Shown here: positions 11,046 to 22,778 of the stretch, one piece after another
How the letters are laid out: the number at the start of each line of letters is the position of its first letter
Numbering within the stretch: position 1 is the stretch's first letter
The notes under the pieces: generated by a model
What the model saw: the letters and a program-made list of their open reading frames with translations, nothing else
What the model was told of the DNA's origin: nothing
Databases searched by the model: none
Program-made: the position numbers and the translations under genes
Assembly: GCA_015179025.1 (NCBI GenBank)
Contig: WHUX01000199.1
Coordinates: forward strand, 30,996-94,995
DNA: 64,000 nucleotides
Origin: Terfezia claveryi
Taxonomy: Eukaryota; Ascomycota; Pezizomycetes; Pezizales; Pezizaceae
Direction: 5' to 3'

Positions 11046-11650
11046 TGTAAAGTATTGTTAGAGGGACTAGACAATCAGATTAGATTAGATAAGGATCTAA
11101 TCTAATCAGATAATCTCAGGCTAGTAATGTATACTACAAAGTAGATTACTAATAGTATATTGTTTATTCTCACTATTAAAGTTATTACCAGTAGCATAAG
11201 ATTATTGTAATAGGTAAAGTAGTATAGGAGTGCCAAAGACACTTAGAAGATTAACTAGTGGAACTTCTATATTGATTGTACTCTAACTATGTTCTGAGTT
11301 CTAACTATCTGTCCAACTGAAGGGAAATTCAGGGGACTATATGTGTTCTGGGTAGGGCAGTATTGGGGCAGTACTGAGGCAGTGCACTATTATCTGACCT
11401 TTACATGATTTGAAATTAACATAATAGAAGGTTCTAGATAGTACTTCCATGTACTATCTAGTACAAAATAGGTTAAGTCTTTCCTAAACTTATACATGTG
11501 AAAGCATGTGATAATATGTGAAGTATTAGCAAAGCAGACAGCACACAATGTTGTGTGTTTTGAGATGCTTGCTGAGTAAGAAAATACATAAGAAATACAT
11601 TTGTGAGGTAGAGGGTTAGTCATAAGAGATGAGTAAGCCACTTTCTTACA
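11046..11650 (-). repeat. 3' LTR of the inner gypsy element, 605 bp
   Basis: On the + strand it begins TGTAAAGTATTG and ends CTTTCTTACA. It pairs with 20279-20882. The differences I can see between the two are almost all transitions. Confidence 0.93.
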
Positions 11651-11811
11651 TGCCTCCCTGTTTAGATAAAAACTTCCATCCTAAGAAATAAAATAGGGGA
11701 GATGGGTTATGTACATTAGTAGTTAACATTCAACCTATAATACCTATTGTTACTATCCATATAGGTACTACTACCACTTGCTCCTGTATCATACCTGACA
11801 TTATTATACTC

Positions 11812-13704
11812 CTACTTGAAATCTCGATTAACAGCAATGTCATCAAAATACTGACCAATCACCTCTTGTGGCTGTTTTTCCAAAAAGAAATATCTAAGCA
11901 TCATTTGGGGTAAGTCCATCTCTTTACCCTTACCTTTGTCAATCTTGACTGCATTGGATGAAATGGGGGGAGCAAGGACTTTTTCTCTTTCCTTATTAAT
12001 CATATCTTGTGTCTCTTTCCTTATCTTATTCTTGCCAAGCTTATTCTCACCAACTTTCCTCTTTTTGTAAGTTGCTTACTTACTACCATTCAACTACAAT
12101 TGTTTTTTCAATGATTCATCAACACCATCAGCATATACCCACTCATCAAACTTATGAGGCCATCCCTTCCATTTCACCTTGTACTGCAGCTTCCCTGTTC
12201 TAGGTTGTGACCTAAATTCCAAAACTCTTTCTACCTCATACCTGTCTTCCTTAACTGGTCCTGGTTGTTCTAGAGTTCTGGAGGGGAACAGTTGTATTGA
12301 ATTAGGGAAGAAGGGTTTAAGAAGTGAGGTGTAGAAGAAATTGTTAATATTATTGAGGTCAGGGAAGTCAGTGAAGTCAAGTTTAGCATTTTGACTCCAT
12401 GGTGAATATTTGGTAATAGTAAAGGGGCCTATCCATTTAGGGGATAGTTTGGAGGAGTGGTACCTTGCTGGGAGGTTTTTTGTTGATAGCATTACCTGAT
12501 CATTGACTTGGTAATCAGGGGAGGCTCTTTTGTGTTTGTTGGCTTGCTGAATTTGATCCTTTTTTGCCTTAGTAAGGTTTTCAGCAACCTGGTAAAATCT
12601 GGTTGTAGGGTTTGAATAGGTAGGAATTGGGTGAGGTAGGATAGGTGGTGACAAATTAGGCTGGTATCCTAGCTTGGTAACAAAAGAGGAAAGTCCTCTT
12701 GTAGTACTAACTCTTGCATTTACCTCTGTTTGAACAGAAGGTATGGCTTGTACTCAATTCATTCCCTGCTTCAGCTTCTTAGCTGCAAATATAGGAATAA
12801 TTATCCTATTCTTTCTTTCACTTGTCCCATCAGTCTGGAAGTGATATATGGAAGATGCTTTATGCATAATTCCATTATTCTGCATCCAATCTTGAAATGT
12901 AGTAAACATAAACAAGGGGTCTTAGTCAGAAACAATTTCATTAGAGAATCCCACATTAGGCTTAATGAATCTTTCAAAGATATCAATAACCCCTAATGTG
13001 TCAATATTGTCTACAACAGGTAGTAAAAATGTAAAATCAGAATACCTGTCTGTCATGACTAATAACTTATGAAATAATAATATATGAGGCTTGTTATCTT
13101 TAGGAGTTCTGTAACTAAGGGTAAATTTAGTACATGAAATCATAACAGGTTCCATACTAAGAAAATCCATAGCCATACTACCTCATGGCCTAGTAGGTAC
13201 ATTCAGAGGAGTAAGAAATCCAGGAGGTTTCTGTGTGGATCCTTTAGTGATTTAGCAGGTCTCATAACTCCTCACAAATTGTTTAACCTGCTTATAAAAA
13301 TCCTGAAAGATGTACTTATTGGTAAGCTCTTCTGCTGTTTTTGCAAGGCCTCCATGTTCAATAGTGACATGTGCTTGTTGAATAAGGGCTTCAGAGGCAG
13401 GGTTACCTTTAACTTGTAGTCCCTTGAGAACAACCATCTTCCAAACAAAATTCTTCAGCAGGTATATAAACCCATCCTGTACCTTTACTGTAGGTACTTG
13501 TTCTCCTTTTTTTACTTTTAAGTACAGGGGTCCAAACACTGTATCTTTTTCCAGCTCTTCTCTATAATACCATTCCAACTCATGATCTCTTATCCACTCA
13601 GCAATTACCAAGTCTGGTTCCATGCTTTTCTCATCTTTATTCTGGACTCCTAGTGTCTTTTTCAGGTAGTCACTATTGTGGAAGGGCTTATTGAGGGCCT
13701 TCAA
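11812..13704 (-). pseudogene. Integrase and chromodomain of the inner gypsy element
   Basis: From 13704 downward: the zinc-binding region (QAHVTIEHGGLAKTAEEL, then SYETC, where the first Cys of C-x2-C reads Tyr), a TAA, and the catalytic core (MAMDFLSMEP, TDRYSDFTFLLP, NEIVSD then DPLF, QTDGTSERKNR). The C-terminal domain follows (YQVNDQVMLSTKNLPARY, SPKWIGPFTI). At 12230-12094 is a chromodomain (YEVERVLEF, LQYKVKWKGWPHKFDEWV). A second short frame (12003-11812) may be the tail. Several stops interrupt the frame, so the copy is probably dead. Confidence 0.88.
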
Positions 13705-13749
13705 GTTGTTTTTTCTAGTGTCACAGGAGCTGACAAAGTTTTTGTTCAG

Positions 13750-15050
13750 GTTATGGTGGCCAAGACAATACTTGCATCTTAGTATCTCTTTTCCTCCTGT
13801 GGTAGTGACTTTTGGGAGATTTGGGCATAGATGGGACTAGTGACCATCTTGGTTGTATATGATGTATTTTCTGATGGTTTCTTTTGGCAGTGGATATTGC
13901 AGTGGATAGAGTTTGTTGTCAAGGAGGCATTTGTTGCTGAGGTGAGTTGTTTCTATGCAATTAGTGTATCTGGGAGGAGGAAATTTAGCACCTTTGTGGC
14001 AATCCTCCTTAAAGTATCCCATTGCCCAATATTTGTCACAAAGATTAATACCAGGATCTTTGTTGTTGCATTGGGAGGTTTTGTGGCCCACTTTACCATA
14101 TTGGGAACAAAACTGTTATGTCTGAGTTTTGTTGGAGGAAGATAGGATGATTGGATCCTCAGGGAAAATGTCAGGAAGGGTGCTAACAGAGGATGCAGGT
14201 GAGGCTCCTAGAGGAGGAGGAGGCTAAAAGTGCACCTTCTTGTTGTCTGCCTCATCCTTATACTTAGGTGAGGCTGCCCTTCTTTTCAAGGTACTTTCAA
14301 GAGTGGGGTTCTACTCCTGAAGATTTCCCACAACCACAGAACCCCTATCAGCCCTTCTCAAGGACTGTTCCATTTGTTCTGTAGTCATGGGTTCCCTGGC
14401 TCTTTCCCATTCCTCAGGTTCATCTGAGTCAGAGGACTCATCTACAAGTGTTCATTCCTGTGGGTCCTCTACCTCAGGAGCAGCAAGAGTAGAGGGAGAG
14501 GAGGTACTAGGTTCTTTGTTAATGACTACTTGAAACTTGGGTTCTCTTGTAACTGACCTTCCTCTCTCTTCCTCCTCTTGTTGTTACTGTTGGGCCTGGG
14601 CCCTGGTAGTGGTAGCAGCAGTTTGGACTGCTGCTGGCTCCTGCTGGAGCTATCTGAGCCTGAAATTTCTTTCTCTAATGTTAGATATCTCAGGGTCAGA
14701 ATCATCTTCAACTGTTGGTTGGTACCTTTCAGTCTCAAAGATTGCATTGAGGCCTTTCCTATTATGCCAGGTTGGCCTAGTGCCATTAACCTCCTACACA
14801 GGCCTTTGTGGGAGGTTGGTGGTGGTGATCTGGAGAGAAGGGAGTCTCCTTCTCCTTTGGATGGTGTTGGGAGATTGTCTCCCAAGGATGGGTGGAGACA
14901 CTGGTCTCCCAGTGGCTCCTCTGATCCTGAACTATTGTGGGAAAGGCATGGTTGGTAATGGAGAATGTGGGGGAGGAGTTTTCTTGAAAGTTTGTATGGG
15001 AACAGAGAGGTGGTTGCTTACTACTGGATGTTGTAGTAGAGGAACTGTGT
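13750..15050 (-). pseudogene. Linker with a second zinc-knuckle array between RNase H and integrase
   Basis: Reading the minus strand from 15050, a Pro/Gln/Ser-rich stretch (QTFKKTPPPHSPLPTMPF, TTTRAQAQQ) is followed at about 14110-13750 by at least three CCHC-like knuckles in a row: CSQYGKVGHKTSQC, CDKYWAMGYFKEDC and YTNCIETTHLSNKC. A Cys-rich segment with CKYCLGHHNLNKN comes next. Where a knuckle is imperfect, the odd residue is Tyr in place of Cys or His, which a single transition explains. Gag already has its own knuckle at about 17690. A multi-knuckle block after RNase H is not the usual gypsy layout. Its role is unknown; RNA or DNA binding is the natural guess. Confidence 0.55.
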
Positions 15051-15054
15051 GGTA

Positions 15055-15342
15055 CATCAGCAAAGAATCTTGGTTGCCCCTTGTGCCTCTGGCGCCACTG
15101 GCGCCCCTAAAGGCAAGCTGTCAATCTCAAAGGCACCAAACCGGATCGCTGGCGCCCTGGCGCCACTAGGAGCCACCGGGCGCCATATTTCCGACCGAAA
15201 TGCACTGAAAATATGACCGGCCGATCGCTAGAATGGCGCCCGGGCGCCCAGGGCGCCGCTGGAGCCACAGCGGCCGCTACTAGACCGCTGGCGTCAGGGC
15301 GCCACTGCAGGGCGCCAGGGCGCCAAATATTCTTTGCTGATG
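15055..15342. mobile_element. GGCGCC-rich miniature inverted-repeat element in the inner gypsy
   Basis: Perfect 14-bp inverted ends (CATCAGCAAAGAAT at 15055-15068, ATTCTTTGCTGATG at 15329-15342) are flanked by TA on both sides, as expected for a TA target duplication. The ~260-bp interior is very GC-rich and holds about a dozen GGCGCC palindromes, unlike the AT-rich host element. It interrupts the region just after RNase H. There is no coding capacity, so movement would need a transposase from elsewhere, by its TA target probably Tc1/mariner type. Confidence 0.75.
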
Positions 15343-15379
15343 TAAGAAGACTGTCCAGTAGAGGGGATTTCAGAGGGAC

Positions 15380-17560
15380 TATATACTCCTCTGGATAGTA
15401 CATCTGCTATGTAGTTGTCCTTGCCCTGAATGTATTCCAGGGTTAGGTCAAACTGACTTATAGTCTCTTGCCACCTTCTCTTCATCTGACTTTTAGGGAT
15501 ACTATTCATAAATATGACTAAGGGTTTGTGATCTGTTTGGATGATCACTTTGTGACCCTGTAGGTCAGGCCTGAAATACCTTAGTGAGTCAACAATTGCT
15601 AATAATTCCTTATCAGTTGTTGTGTAATTCATTTGTCCATCATTCAATTTCCTAGAGTGAAATTCTGCTGGCCTGATAACACCATTCTCCTTTTGGCCAA
15701 TCCATCCTGAGATCCCTGTATTACTAGCATCTATAACTAAATAGATTGGAAGACCTAAGTCATGATTAATTGGCTTGAGCACCTTATTGCTCATTATTAG
15801 CTCTTTAACTCTCACAAATGACTCATTATGCAAGAGAGTCCACATGTGCTTCTTTGTTAACCCTTGCAATTCTGATAGTTGTTTGGCTACAGCTCTCAAT
15901 TCTGGACAAAACCTTCTCAAGTAATTAACCATCTCTAGGAATTTCTGTAATTTCTTCTTTGAGTTAGGGATAGGGTAATTTATTATTGAGTTAATTTTCT
16001 CTGGATCCATTTCTAACCCTTGTTTGCTGACAATGAATCCTAGCACTTTTAGCCTTGTAGCAAGGATCTGGCATTTCTTTTTGTTGAAGAAAAACTTTTC
16101 CTTAGCCAATATCTTGCAGATCTCTCTCAACACTTCCTTATGTTCTTCCAGGGTATCTGTTCCAATCAGAATGTCATCTAAATAAACCATGACTGTTTTT
16201 CCAATATAATCCCTTAGTAACCAATTCATAGCCCTCATCATGGTTACAGGTGCATTGCAGTCACCTTGCTGCATGACTAATGAGTCAAATTTCCCTAGAT
16301 GATTTGTAAAGGTGCTATGTTTTACTGATTCATGTGCATGCCTAATATTGTGATAGCCATCTGCTAGGTCAGCTGCTGAAATATATTTCTTGCTAGCTAT
16401 CCAGTCCAGTATTGCTTTGATATTGGGCATAGGTGTTTTATCCTTTTGTACTAGCTTGTTTCTAGGTACACAGTGCAATAAGAATCTGGCCTGTTGTTTG
16501 TCATTCTTATCTAAATCTCTTTTAGGCTGTGTAAACATAAGGATACTATTGAGTGAGCTAGATGGCACTATCCTTCCAGATTCTAGCTCTGTCCTTATTT
16601 TCTCAGTGACTTTATCCAGAAACCTTGTATAGTTTATATAGTATGTAGGTTCCCAGGTTGCACTATTAGGAACTATAATTTTATGTTGCATGATATCATA
16701 AGGTTTTCTAATTGGTGGCAATGCAGTTGGCTTTTCTTCTAGGAACAATTTAGGGAATTCTTCAAATATATTAAACTCCACTTTTTCCAGATTAACAGCA
16801 TTTGTAATGACTGGAGAGCTTCCATCATCTTCTAGCTCTGACCAATCTGATGAGTCAAACCACTCTTGTGACCATTCCTGGTCTTCTTCTAGTTCATCCA
16901 CCAGATCATGCTGTATCCATGGAATTGCTGGAGTTGGCTTTGGGTGGTATAGTAATCTACCTCCAACTTTAGTTAATATAGCATATAGGTCTTCATTATC
17001 ATCCTAGTCATGTTCTATTCTTCCTATATTCATTGCTGCAGTTGTGACTCTTCCAAGTGTATCCTTGGTTTTGAGCATATTAATATCAATCCTTGTTCTA
17101 CCTGTAGGTTGTATAGTAATTGCATTATCTTTGATATTCATAATTGCTTTATAATCCCTCAGTGCAGGTTCTCTAAATATAATATCCCAGTCCTTCAGGT
17201 TGGCTACATAGAATGTCCTAGTTTCTTAGTATCCTTATAGATTTACTGTAACTATTGCTGTATTTGTCATTTGAGATCTACTGCCTTTGATTGCAGTTTC
17301 TAGAGGCTTCTTGCTGATCTCTTTCAAAGGTATATTAAACAGCTGACAATAATTTGCTGATATCAAGTCTCCACCTTATATGCATAGATCAAATAGTGCA
17401 TAAGCAATATGTCCATTGATTTTAATTTCAGCTATATTAGAAGTTCTATGGCTTTCTGGTACTAAGAACTTCCTTGAGTCATTAGGATTTCTCATAACCT
17501 GGAGTGCAGCTGACTCTTGTTGTTTCACATTAATTTTCTAATAAGCTGTTTTTACCTTTT
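15380..17560 (-). pseudogene. Protease, reverse transcriptase and RNase H of the inner gypsy element
   Basis: From 17560 downward a protease-like region reads HIAYALFDLCI, a stop, then GGDLISANYCQLF. TAA/TAG codons break it here and below. From 16901 an open frame gives reverse transcriptase: QARFLLHCVPRNKLV, KYISAADLADGYHNIRH, the YLDD box at 16172-16183, and LGFIVSKQGLEMDPEK. RNase H follows: LVIDASNTGISGWIGQ, YTTTDKELLAIVDSL and IQTDHKPLVIF. The 535-codon open frame includes 15 codons that come from the miniature element at 15342. Catalytic motifs look intact; the protease region does not. Confidence 0.88.
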
Positions 17561-17563
17561 GTA

Positions 17564-19433
17564 GGGGCCAAGTTGGTTTAGGTCTGAATGGCTGATAAGG
17601 TGGAAATCTTCTGACTTCTGGTCTAGATCCCATATATTGGTAAGCTGAAGACACCTTCCTATTAGGGCAATCCCTAGAAGTGTGACCTTTTTAACCACAG
17701 TGATAACAGGACCCTGTTCTTGCAGCCTCTTCCCTCTTCTTCTCTTGTTCTCCATAAGTAGTATACTTAGTTTTATCTTTTCTGGCACTAGGGAAGTTAC
17801 TATAGAGACCTCCTGGTCCACCTTTCTTGCCTGCCACTTTAGCTGTATTCTTAGCCACTTTTTCAGGCAATTTGAATTCAGACTTAGTCCATTCCATAGG
17901 TTTACCAGGGCCCCATTGCCTATCAGCCTTCTTTTAGTACTGTTGCAAGGATTTAGTCTCCTGTTTCAGTATATCCTCCTGGACTGCAATTTTATTTAAT
18001 ATTTCCTCAAAGGTTGACTCATATGATATCAGTCCTTTAACTTTAGCCCTAAGCAGGGTTACCAGTCCATCTACTAGTTTCATTTTTAGTGCATGATCAC
18101 TTATTATGTCTTTCCCATTTAGATTCTTGCACTTAATTTTAAACTCTTCCAGGTTCTGTGCATACTGCATGACAGTAACATCTAGTCTCTGATGGTGTGA
18201 CAGATATTGTTTCCACAATACTTCAGGTGCTACTGTAGAGATAAGTTTTCCTCTCAGTTTTAACATAAATTCATGGAAATTCCTGTCCTCAACATCTTCT
18301 TTCTTAGAGCAATACTGGTTATACCAAGTTTGAGCACTCTTCTCAAACATAAAACTTGCTTTATCTAGGCTTTCCCAACTTGCTATATCCATCCCTTAAT
18401 ATTCTACCTACTTCTGTAATTGTTGCACATAATTGTCAAAGGTAGTTTGGTCCCTCCATTTCTCTGATACTCCATCAATCATTGAGGGATTGGGAATTTT
18501 TGTAAGTTTGTTTGCCTTTTTGACTAGAGATTTACTAATCTGTTGTGATGGTATTTTTTGACCAGTCTTTTTAGACCATTCTAAGTGGTGAGGGCTAGGC
18601 TCCCTAGTTGACCTTTTCTTCCTGTCATCATCAGAGCTATTGTCTGACTCATCACCTTCAGATCCAGATCCTGGGTCCTCACTTCCACCTTCAGCTACAC
18701 TACTAGTGCTTCTTTTAGACTTCTTATTAGGAGTCTTACTTTTTTTGGTATGTGTTGGCTTTTTCCTATCTTTAGGTGGTAGTGGCATGTCTTTTTCAGA
18801 TATTTCTTCTATATCTATTTCATAATCTCCATTATCTTCTTCTTCATACTGCACACTTTTCCCCTTACTCTTGTCTCCAACTCCAAACAGTTTCCTTCCT
18901 ATCTCCTCATGAGTTTGCACAGGTTCTGTTATTGGAGGTACTATTTCTGGGGTTTCCAGATCATACAGGTTACCCATAAGCATGTACTGTGTCAGGAAAG
19001 GCCAGTTTAATGCTAGCCATGGAACCCCTTTACATGGGTTATAGGTTAGGTAAGGCCATACTGCTTTTGAAGTAGATGAAAGTTGAAAGTTCATTTAAAC
19101 TGACTTGTCAAATTGGTCTTTCTGTTGAAAAATTATGAACTTTTCTGCTGCTTCAGCTAATAGTTTCTTTTTCCTTTTTGATAACATATTGTTTATTGTT
19201 AGGTATATAAATACCTGGGATATCCTTTGGTACCATAATGACTCATTCTTATCCCAAAAGGCTTTTGTTGCAGGAGGTGTCACAATCCTTACTTTAGGCA
19301 TTGATGAATTAGGTCCAATAACTATTTCCCTTGTTTCCATTTCCTTTTCTGGAATATCTTTCCCAGTTGGAACTTTCTTTTTATGAGTGTTGACTAACTT
19401 GGCCTTAAGTGCTTCTAGTGCCTCACTTGTCAT
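17564..19433 (-). pseudogene. Gag of the inner gypsy element
   Basis: Starts at ATG 19433 (TSEALEALKAKLVNTHKK). The reading continues past a TAA at about 19095 into an acidic, Ser-rich region (GGSEDPGSGSEGDESDNSSD) and past TAG and TAA near 18400. The capsid-like part follows (MFEKSAQTWYNQYCSKKEDV, QYLSHHQRLDVTVMQYAQNL). Past another TAA it ends with a zinc knuckle, CYHCG-stop-KGHTSRDC, at about 17700-17660. All these stops fit loss of Gln codons by C-to-T change with no frameshift, so the copy is young or was silenced mainly by point mutation. Confidence 0.8.
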
Positions 19434-19506
19434 TGCCTTTCTCCTACCTTTCCTAGCTCAAGCTCCTCCTTCTATTACACTAGTACTTTTTTGTTTAGGA
19501 GTCTCC

Positions 19507-19896
19507 ATGTCTATTAGATATTATACCACTAATTCCTTGGACTCTGTTTCTTCTATTCCTGCTTTCTTTAAGGTGGATCCTGATGAGGAAGGATCTACTT
19601 CTTATCAACTTCCTTCTTATTCTCTTTCTATTGCTTCTGATACCAAGGTTGATTATGGTAAAGGAGAGAGGAGGTTGAAGGGTAAAAGGGTTACTTTTGT
19701 TGATGAGATTGTTGTGGGGGCAGGGTTTCCTTTAAATGCTGGGAAAAAAGTTGAGTGGAAGGATAGGGGTTGGACTGCTAGGTACTTGTGTTCTTTTTGG
19801 AGAGAAAGGTATAGAAACTTCCCTTATTCTACTTACTGGGAGAATTCCCAATTTTTCTTTAGGCTAGGTAGAGAGTGGGGCTGGGATACTCTCTAG
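19507..19896 (+). CDS. Antisense ORF between the 5' LTR and gag of the inner gypsy
   Basis: On the strand opposite to gag-pol, an open frame starts at ATG 19507 (MSIRYYTTNSLDS) and runs 129 codons to a TAG at 19894. It passes SIASDTKVDYGKGERRLKGK, AGKKVEWKDRGWTARYL and FPYSTYWENSQFFFRLGREW. In frame beyond the TAG it can be read on for about 30 more codons (SLDVDRTSSYNPHPYWTSEA), so the TAG may be a lost Gln codon. The composition, rich in Trp, Tyr and Arg, is protein-like. I recognise no domain. Extra ORFs in antisense are known from some LTR elements, but this one is unplaced. Confidence 0.45.
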   Translation: MSIRYYTTNSLDSVSSIPAFFKVDPDEEGSTSYQLPSYSLSIASDTKVDYGKGERRLKGKRVTFVDEIVVGAGFPLNAGKKVEWKDRGWTARYLCSFWRERYRNFPYSTYWENSQFFFRLGREWGWDTL

Positions 19897-20278
19897 AGTT
19901 TGGATGTTGATAGGACTAGTTCCTATAATCCTCACCCTTATTGGACTTCTGAGGCAGTTTCTAGGTCTCAGAGTTACCAGATTAGGTAGTTTTGTTGTTA
20001 TCTTTGTATTTGCTAGTTAAATACAATTTGTTGCCCTCTTATATTGTTTTGCTACTATTTGTAGGCTTTTACTGGTTGCTATTTATTGAATAGTCTTACT
20101 GTTGCTATTTGGGGGATAGTCTTACTACTGACTGTCAGACTTTGGTACTACTATGCTTAATGCTGTAGGCTTATACTGGCTCTAGTTTCTACTCTTGTTA
20201 GTAGAAACTTTGTTGATTAGGTAAGGTTGATCAGGCCTTCCTAGTTAGGTAAGAATCAAGTTCTTAGGTTAAAAAAAT

Positions 20279-20882
20279 GTAAAGTGTTGTTAGAGGGACT
20301 GGACAATCAGATTAGATTAGATAAGGATCTAATCTAATTAGATAATCTTAGGCTAGTAATGTATACTACAAAGTAGATTACTAATAGTGTATTGTTTATT
20401 CTCACTATTAAAGTTATTACCAGTAGCATAAGATTACTGTAATAGGTAAAGTAGTATAGGAGTGGCAAAGGCACTTAGAAGATTAACCAGTAGAACTTCT
20501 ATATTGATTGTACTCTAACTATGTTCTGAGTTCTAACTATCTGTCCAACTGAAGGGAAATTCAGGGGACTATATGTGTTCTGAGTGGGGCAGTGTTGGGG
20601 CAGTACTGAGGCAGTGCACTATCATCTGACCTTTACATGATTTGAAATTAATACAATAGAAGGTTCTAGATAGTACTTCCATGTACTATCTAGTACAAAA
20701 TAGGTTAAGTCTTTCCTAGACTTATATATGTGAAAGCATGTAATAACATGTAAAGTATTAGCAAGGTAGACAGCACACAATGTTGTGTGTTTTGAGATGC
20801 TTGCTGAGTAAAAAAATACATAAGAAATACATTTGTGAGGTAGAGGGTTAGTCATAAGAAATGAGTAAGCCACTTCCTTACA
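20279..20882 (-). repeat. 5' LTR of the inner gypsy element, 604 bp
   Basis: On the + strand it begins TGTAAAGTGTTG and ends CTTCCTTACA, followed by the target duplication CTTTG. No tRNA-type primer site beginning TGG is evident just inside it, so self-priming or an unusual primer is possible. Confidence 0.93.
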
Positions 20883-21030
20883 CTTTGCATTCTTGTTGTT
20901 GTTTTTGTTCTTGTTGTTGTTTAGAGTTGGGGTTGGGGTCCTCATTATCGTACTTGTTGTTTTCTGTGTTATTCGCTGGTTGTTGTACCCAGGGCCCCGT
21001 CGCTGAAGCTCCAGCCTAAAGGGGAGATAG

Positions 21031-21572
21031 TGTTACAACTGTGTTCTTAGTCTCGATTTGACACTAGAATAAGCTTGTTCAGGTGTCGTACTGTTTTAAT
21101 ACTCGAACAAGCTTTTTTAGGTGTCATCAATAGGTGATTGTTATTTTAGCTTCCGAGATAGGGATCTCTAGAAGTTTATTCCTTCCACGGCCTTGGCCTG
21201 GAATCATATATATATATCTCCGATTCTCCACCCTCTCATTGGATCCCCATCTAATGTCTTGTATATCCAATATAGGGCCTTGTTTCTCTCCACATTGGTG
21301 CACCCCCCTTGTGCACCTCCTTGTCTTGCTTCGACTCTGCAGCCCTGCTGCCCACCCCGCAAGCCTCCTGTCCTTGCCTTGCCTTGCCTTGCCTTGTCTC
21401 TACAGCCCTGCTGCCTCCTACTACTCCCATGTGCCTCTCTCGCCCTCGTCCTTGCCCCCGTCCTAGCCTTTCCCCTAGTCACACATGTAGCGTTCTTATG
21501 TGTGTGTTACTCTATACTTACCCTTGCCCCGGCGTACCCCTTGGTCGCCTTGTTCCTAGAGTCGTCGTTATA
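21031..21572 (+). repeat. 3' LTR of the outer gypsy element, 542 bp
   Basis: Starts TGTTACAACTG and ends GTCGTTATA, so the usual final CA has become TA (a C-to-T change). It is about 38 bp longer than the 5' LTR because a segment near 21060-21120 (GAATAAGCTTGTTCAGGTGTC, then a diverged second copy) is duplicated. Confidence 0.9.
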
Positions 21573-22778
21573 GACATCAAGATACTAAGTAGTATTTCTA
21601 AGAGACAGGGTTATCTCTTATATCTTTTGTATCTTTTATATCTACTAAGTATCTTTTAAGTGTCTTCTATATATCTTTTGGTATCTCCCAGTATCTGTAA
21701 GTAATACTGAGAGACATTCTACTAATTATAGAGATATACTTTATCTCTAGTAGTATTACTATCTCTAGAGATATTAAAGATAAACTATTTTCTTTCTTAT
21801 TATTTGATAGACTAGATATATCTACCTAGCATTAAAAACTACTGGTTTTATGGCCTTTATCCTTCTCTAATTTCAGTATTATCACTACTTTTAGATCTAC
21901 TATTCTGATAGCTGGAATTGTAATATACTATTCTAATACTTTTAACTAAAGTCACCTAATTAAGCTTAATAGTTAGAAACTTGACCTTATAGAAGATTTT
22001 GTAGTTTTCAAATATTTTTGCTTAACTTCTCTTTCTCTATTAAATACAATAGATTCCAATATTAGAAACTTTCTAGTTATTGAGTTCGACTAAAAGGCTC
22101 ATCCTATATAGTATTATTAGTGGAACTTAGGCTATTATTATATATCAGAATATATATTCTAACTAAGCTAATCCTGATATTTATACTAGATTTATTAGTT
22201 CTAATCTATTTAATATACTACAAAAGAAATTTGTAATTCTAGAGATAAGCCTATTTAAACTCTGTTCTATATAATTGAGTTCTATTATTATTATAATTTG
22301 ATTATTTAGTCCTAATTAGACTTGGCTTATGTATATATTTCAAACTCTTTTTTGGTTCAGTTTAGATTCCTATAGTATATATAGGCTATAGATATATAAG
22401 TTTCAAATATATATGATGGGCCTGATATATGAATTCTATACAATATCTATTAGCTTCAAATATATAAACTTCTACTATATATACTAGTAGCAAATATATA
22501 TATTCCTATAATATTATAATATATATATTATAAAGAATAAAGTCTATATATATTAGAATATTTATATAAAGGTACAAGTACAATTCCTTAATACAGTAAT
22601 TTTTATAATACTGATTACTAACTAGACTAATGATTAGTCTGGTAAATACCAACTAATTATCTTATATATATTTAGGAAGTGAAGTTTATAAGTAGGCCTC
22701 TAATCAATCAAATTGCAATATAATACCTAAACTTTAATAATATAAGTACTCCTTACCCCTATTAGGCTTATACTATTT
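21573..22778. other. AT-rich interior of the nest, no gene seen
   Basis: Very AT-rich sequence with many TATATA runs, and TATCTTTTATATCT-type repeats at 21600-21680. There is no convincing frame. It is the right-hand continuation of the AT-rich DNA at 5231-5639, split by the outer gypsy insertion. Confidence 0.5.

Larger units (their letters stand above)
11046..20882 (-). mobile_element. Inner Ty3/gypsy chromovirus nested in the outer element
   Basis: LTRs at 11046-11650 and 20279-20882 are about 95% alike by eye. The 5-bp target duplication CTTTG is exact (11041-11045 and 20883-20887). On the minus strand the order is leader, gag with zinc knuckle, protease, reverse transcriptase, RNase H, a long linker with more zinc knuckles, integrase and chromodomain. 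The polypurine tract (AAACAGGGAGGCA on the minus strand) abuts the 3' LTR at 11651-11663. At 9.8 kb it is large for the group. It also carries a + strand ORF near its 5' end and a miniature element at 15055-15342. Confidence 0.93.
5640..21572 (+). mobile_element. Outer Ty3/gypsy chromovirus, split by a second element
   Basis: Two LTRs (5640-6143 and 21031-21572) bound gag, protease, reverse transcriptase, RNase H, integrase and a C-terminal chromodomain in gypsy order. Taking out the inner element (11046-20882) and one CTTTG repeat leaves about 6.1 kb, a normal size. The polypurine tract AAAGGGGAGATAG ends at 21030. Target duplications are GGCAT/GACAT, one G/A difference. Many nonsense codons make it inactive. 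The chromodomain suggests targeting to modified chromatin, as known for chromoviruses. Confidence 0.9.
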
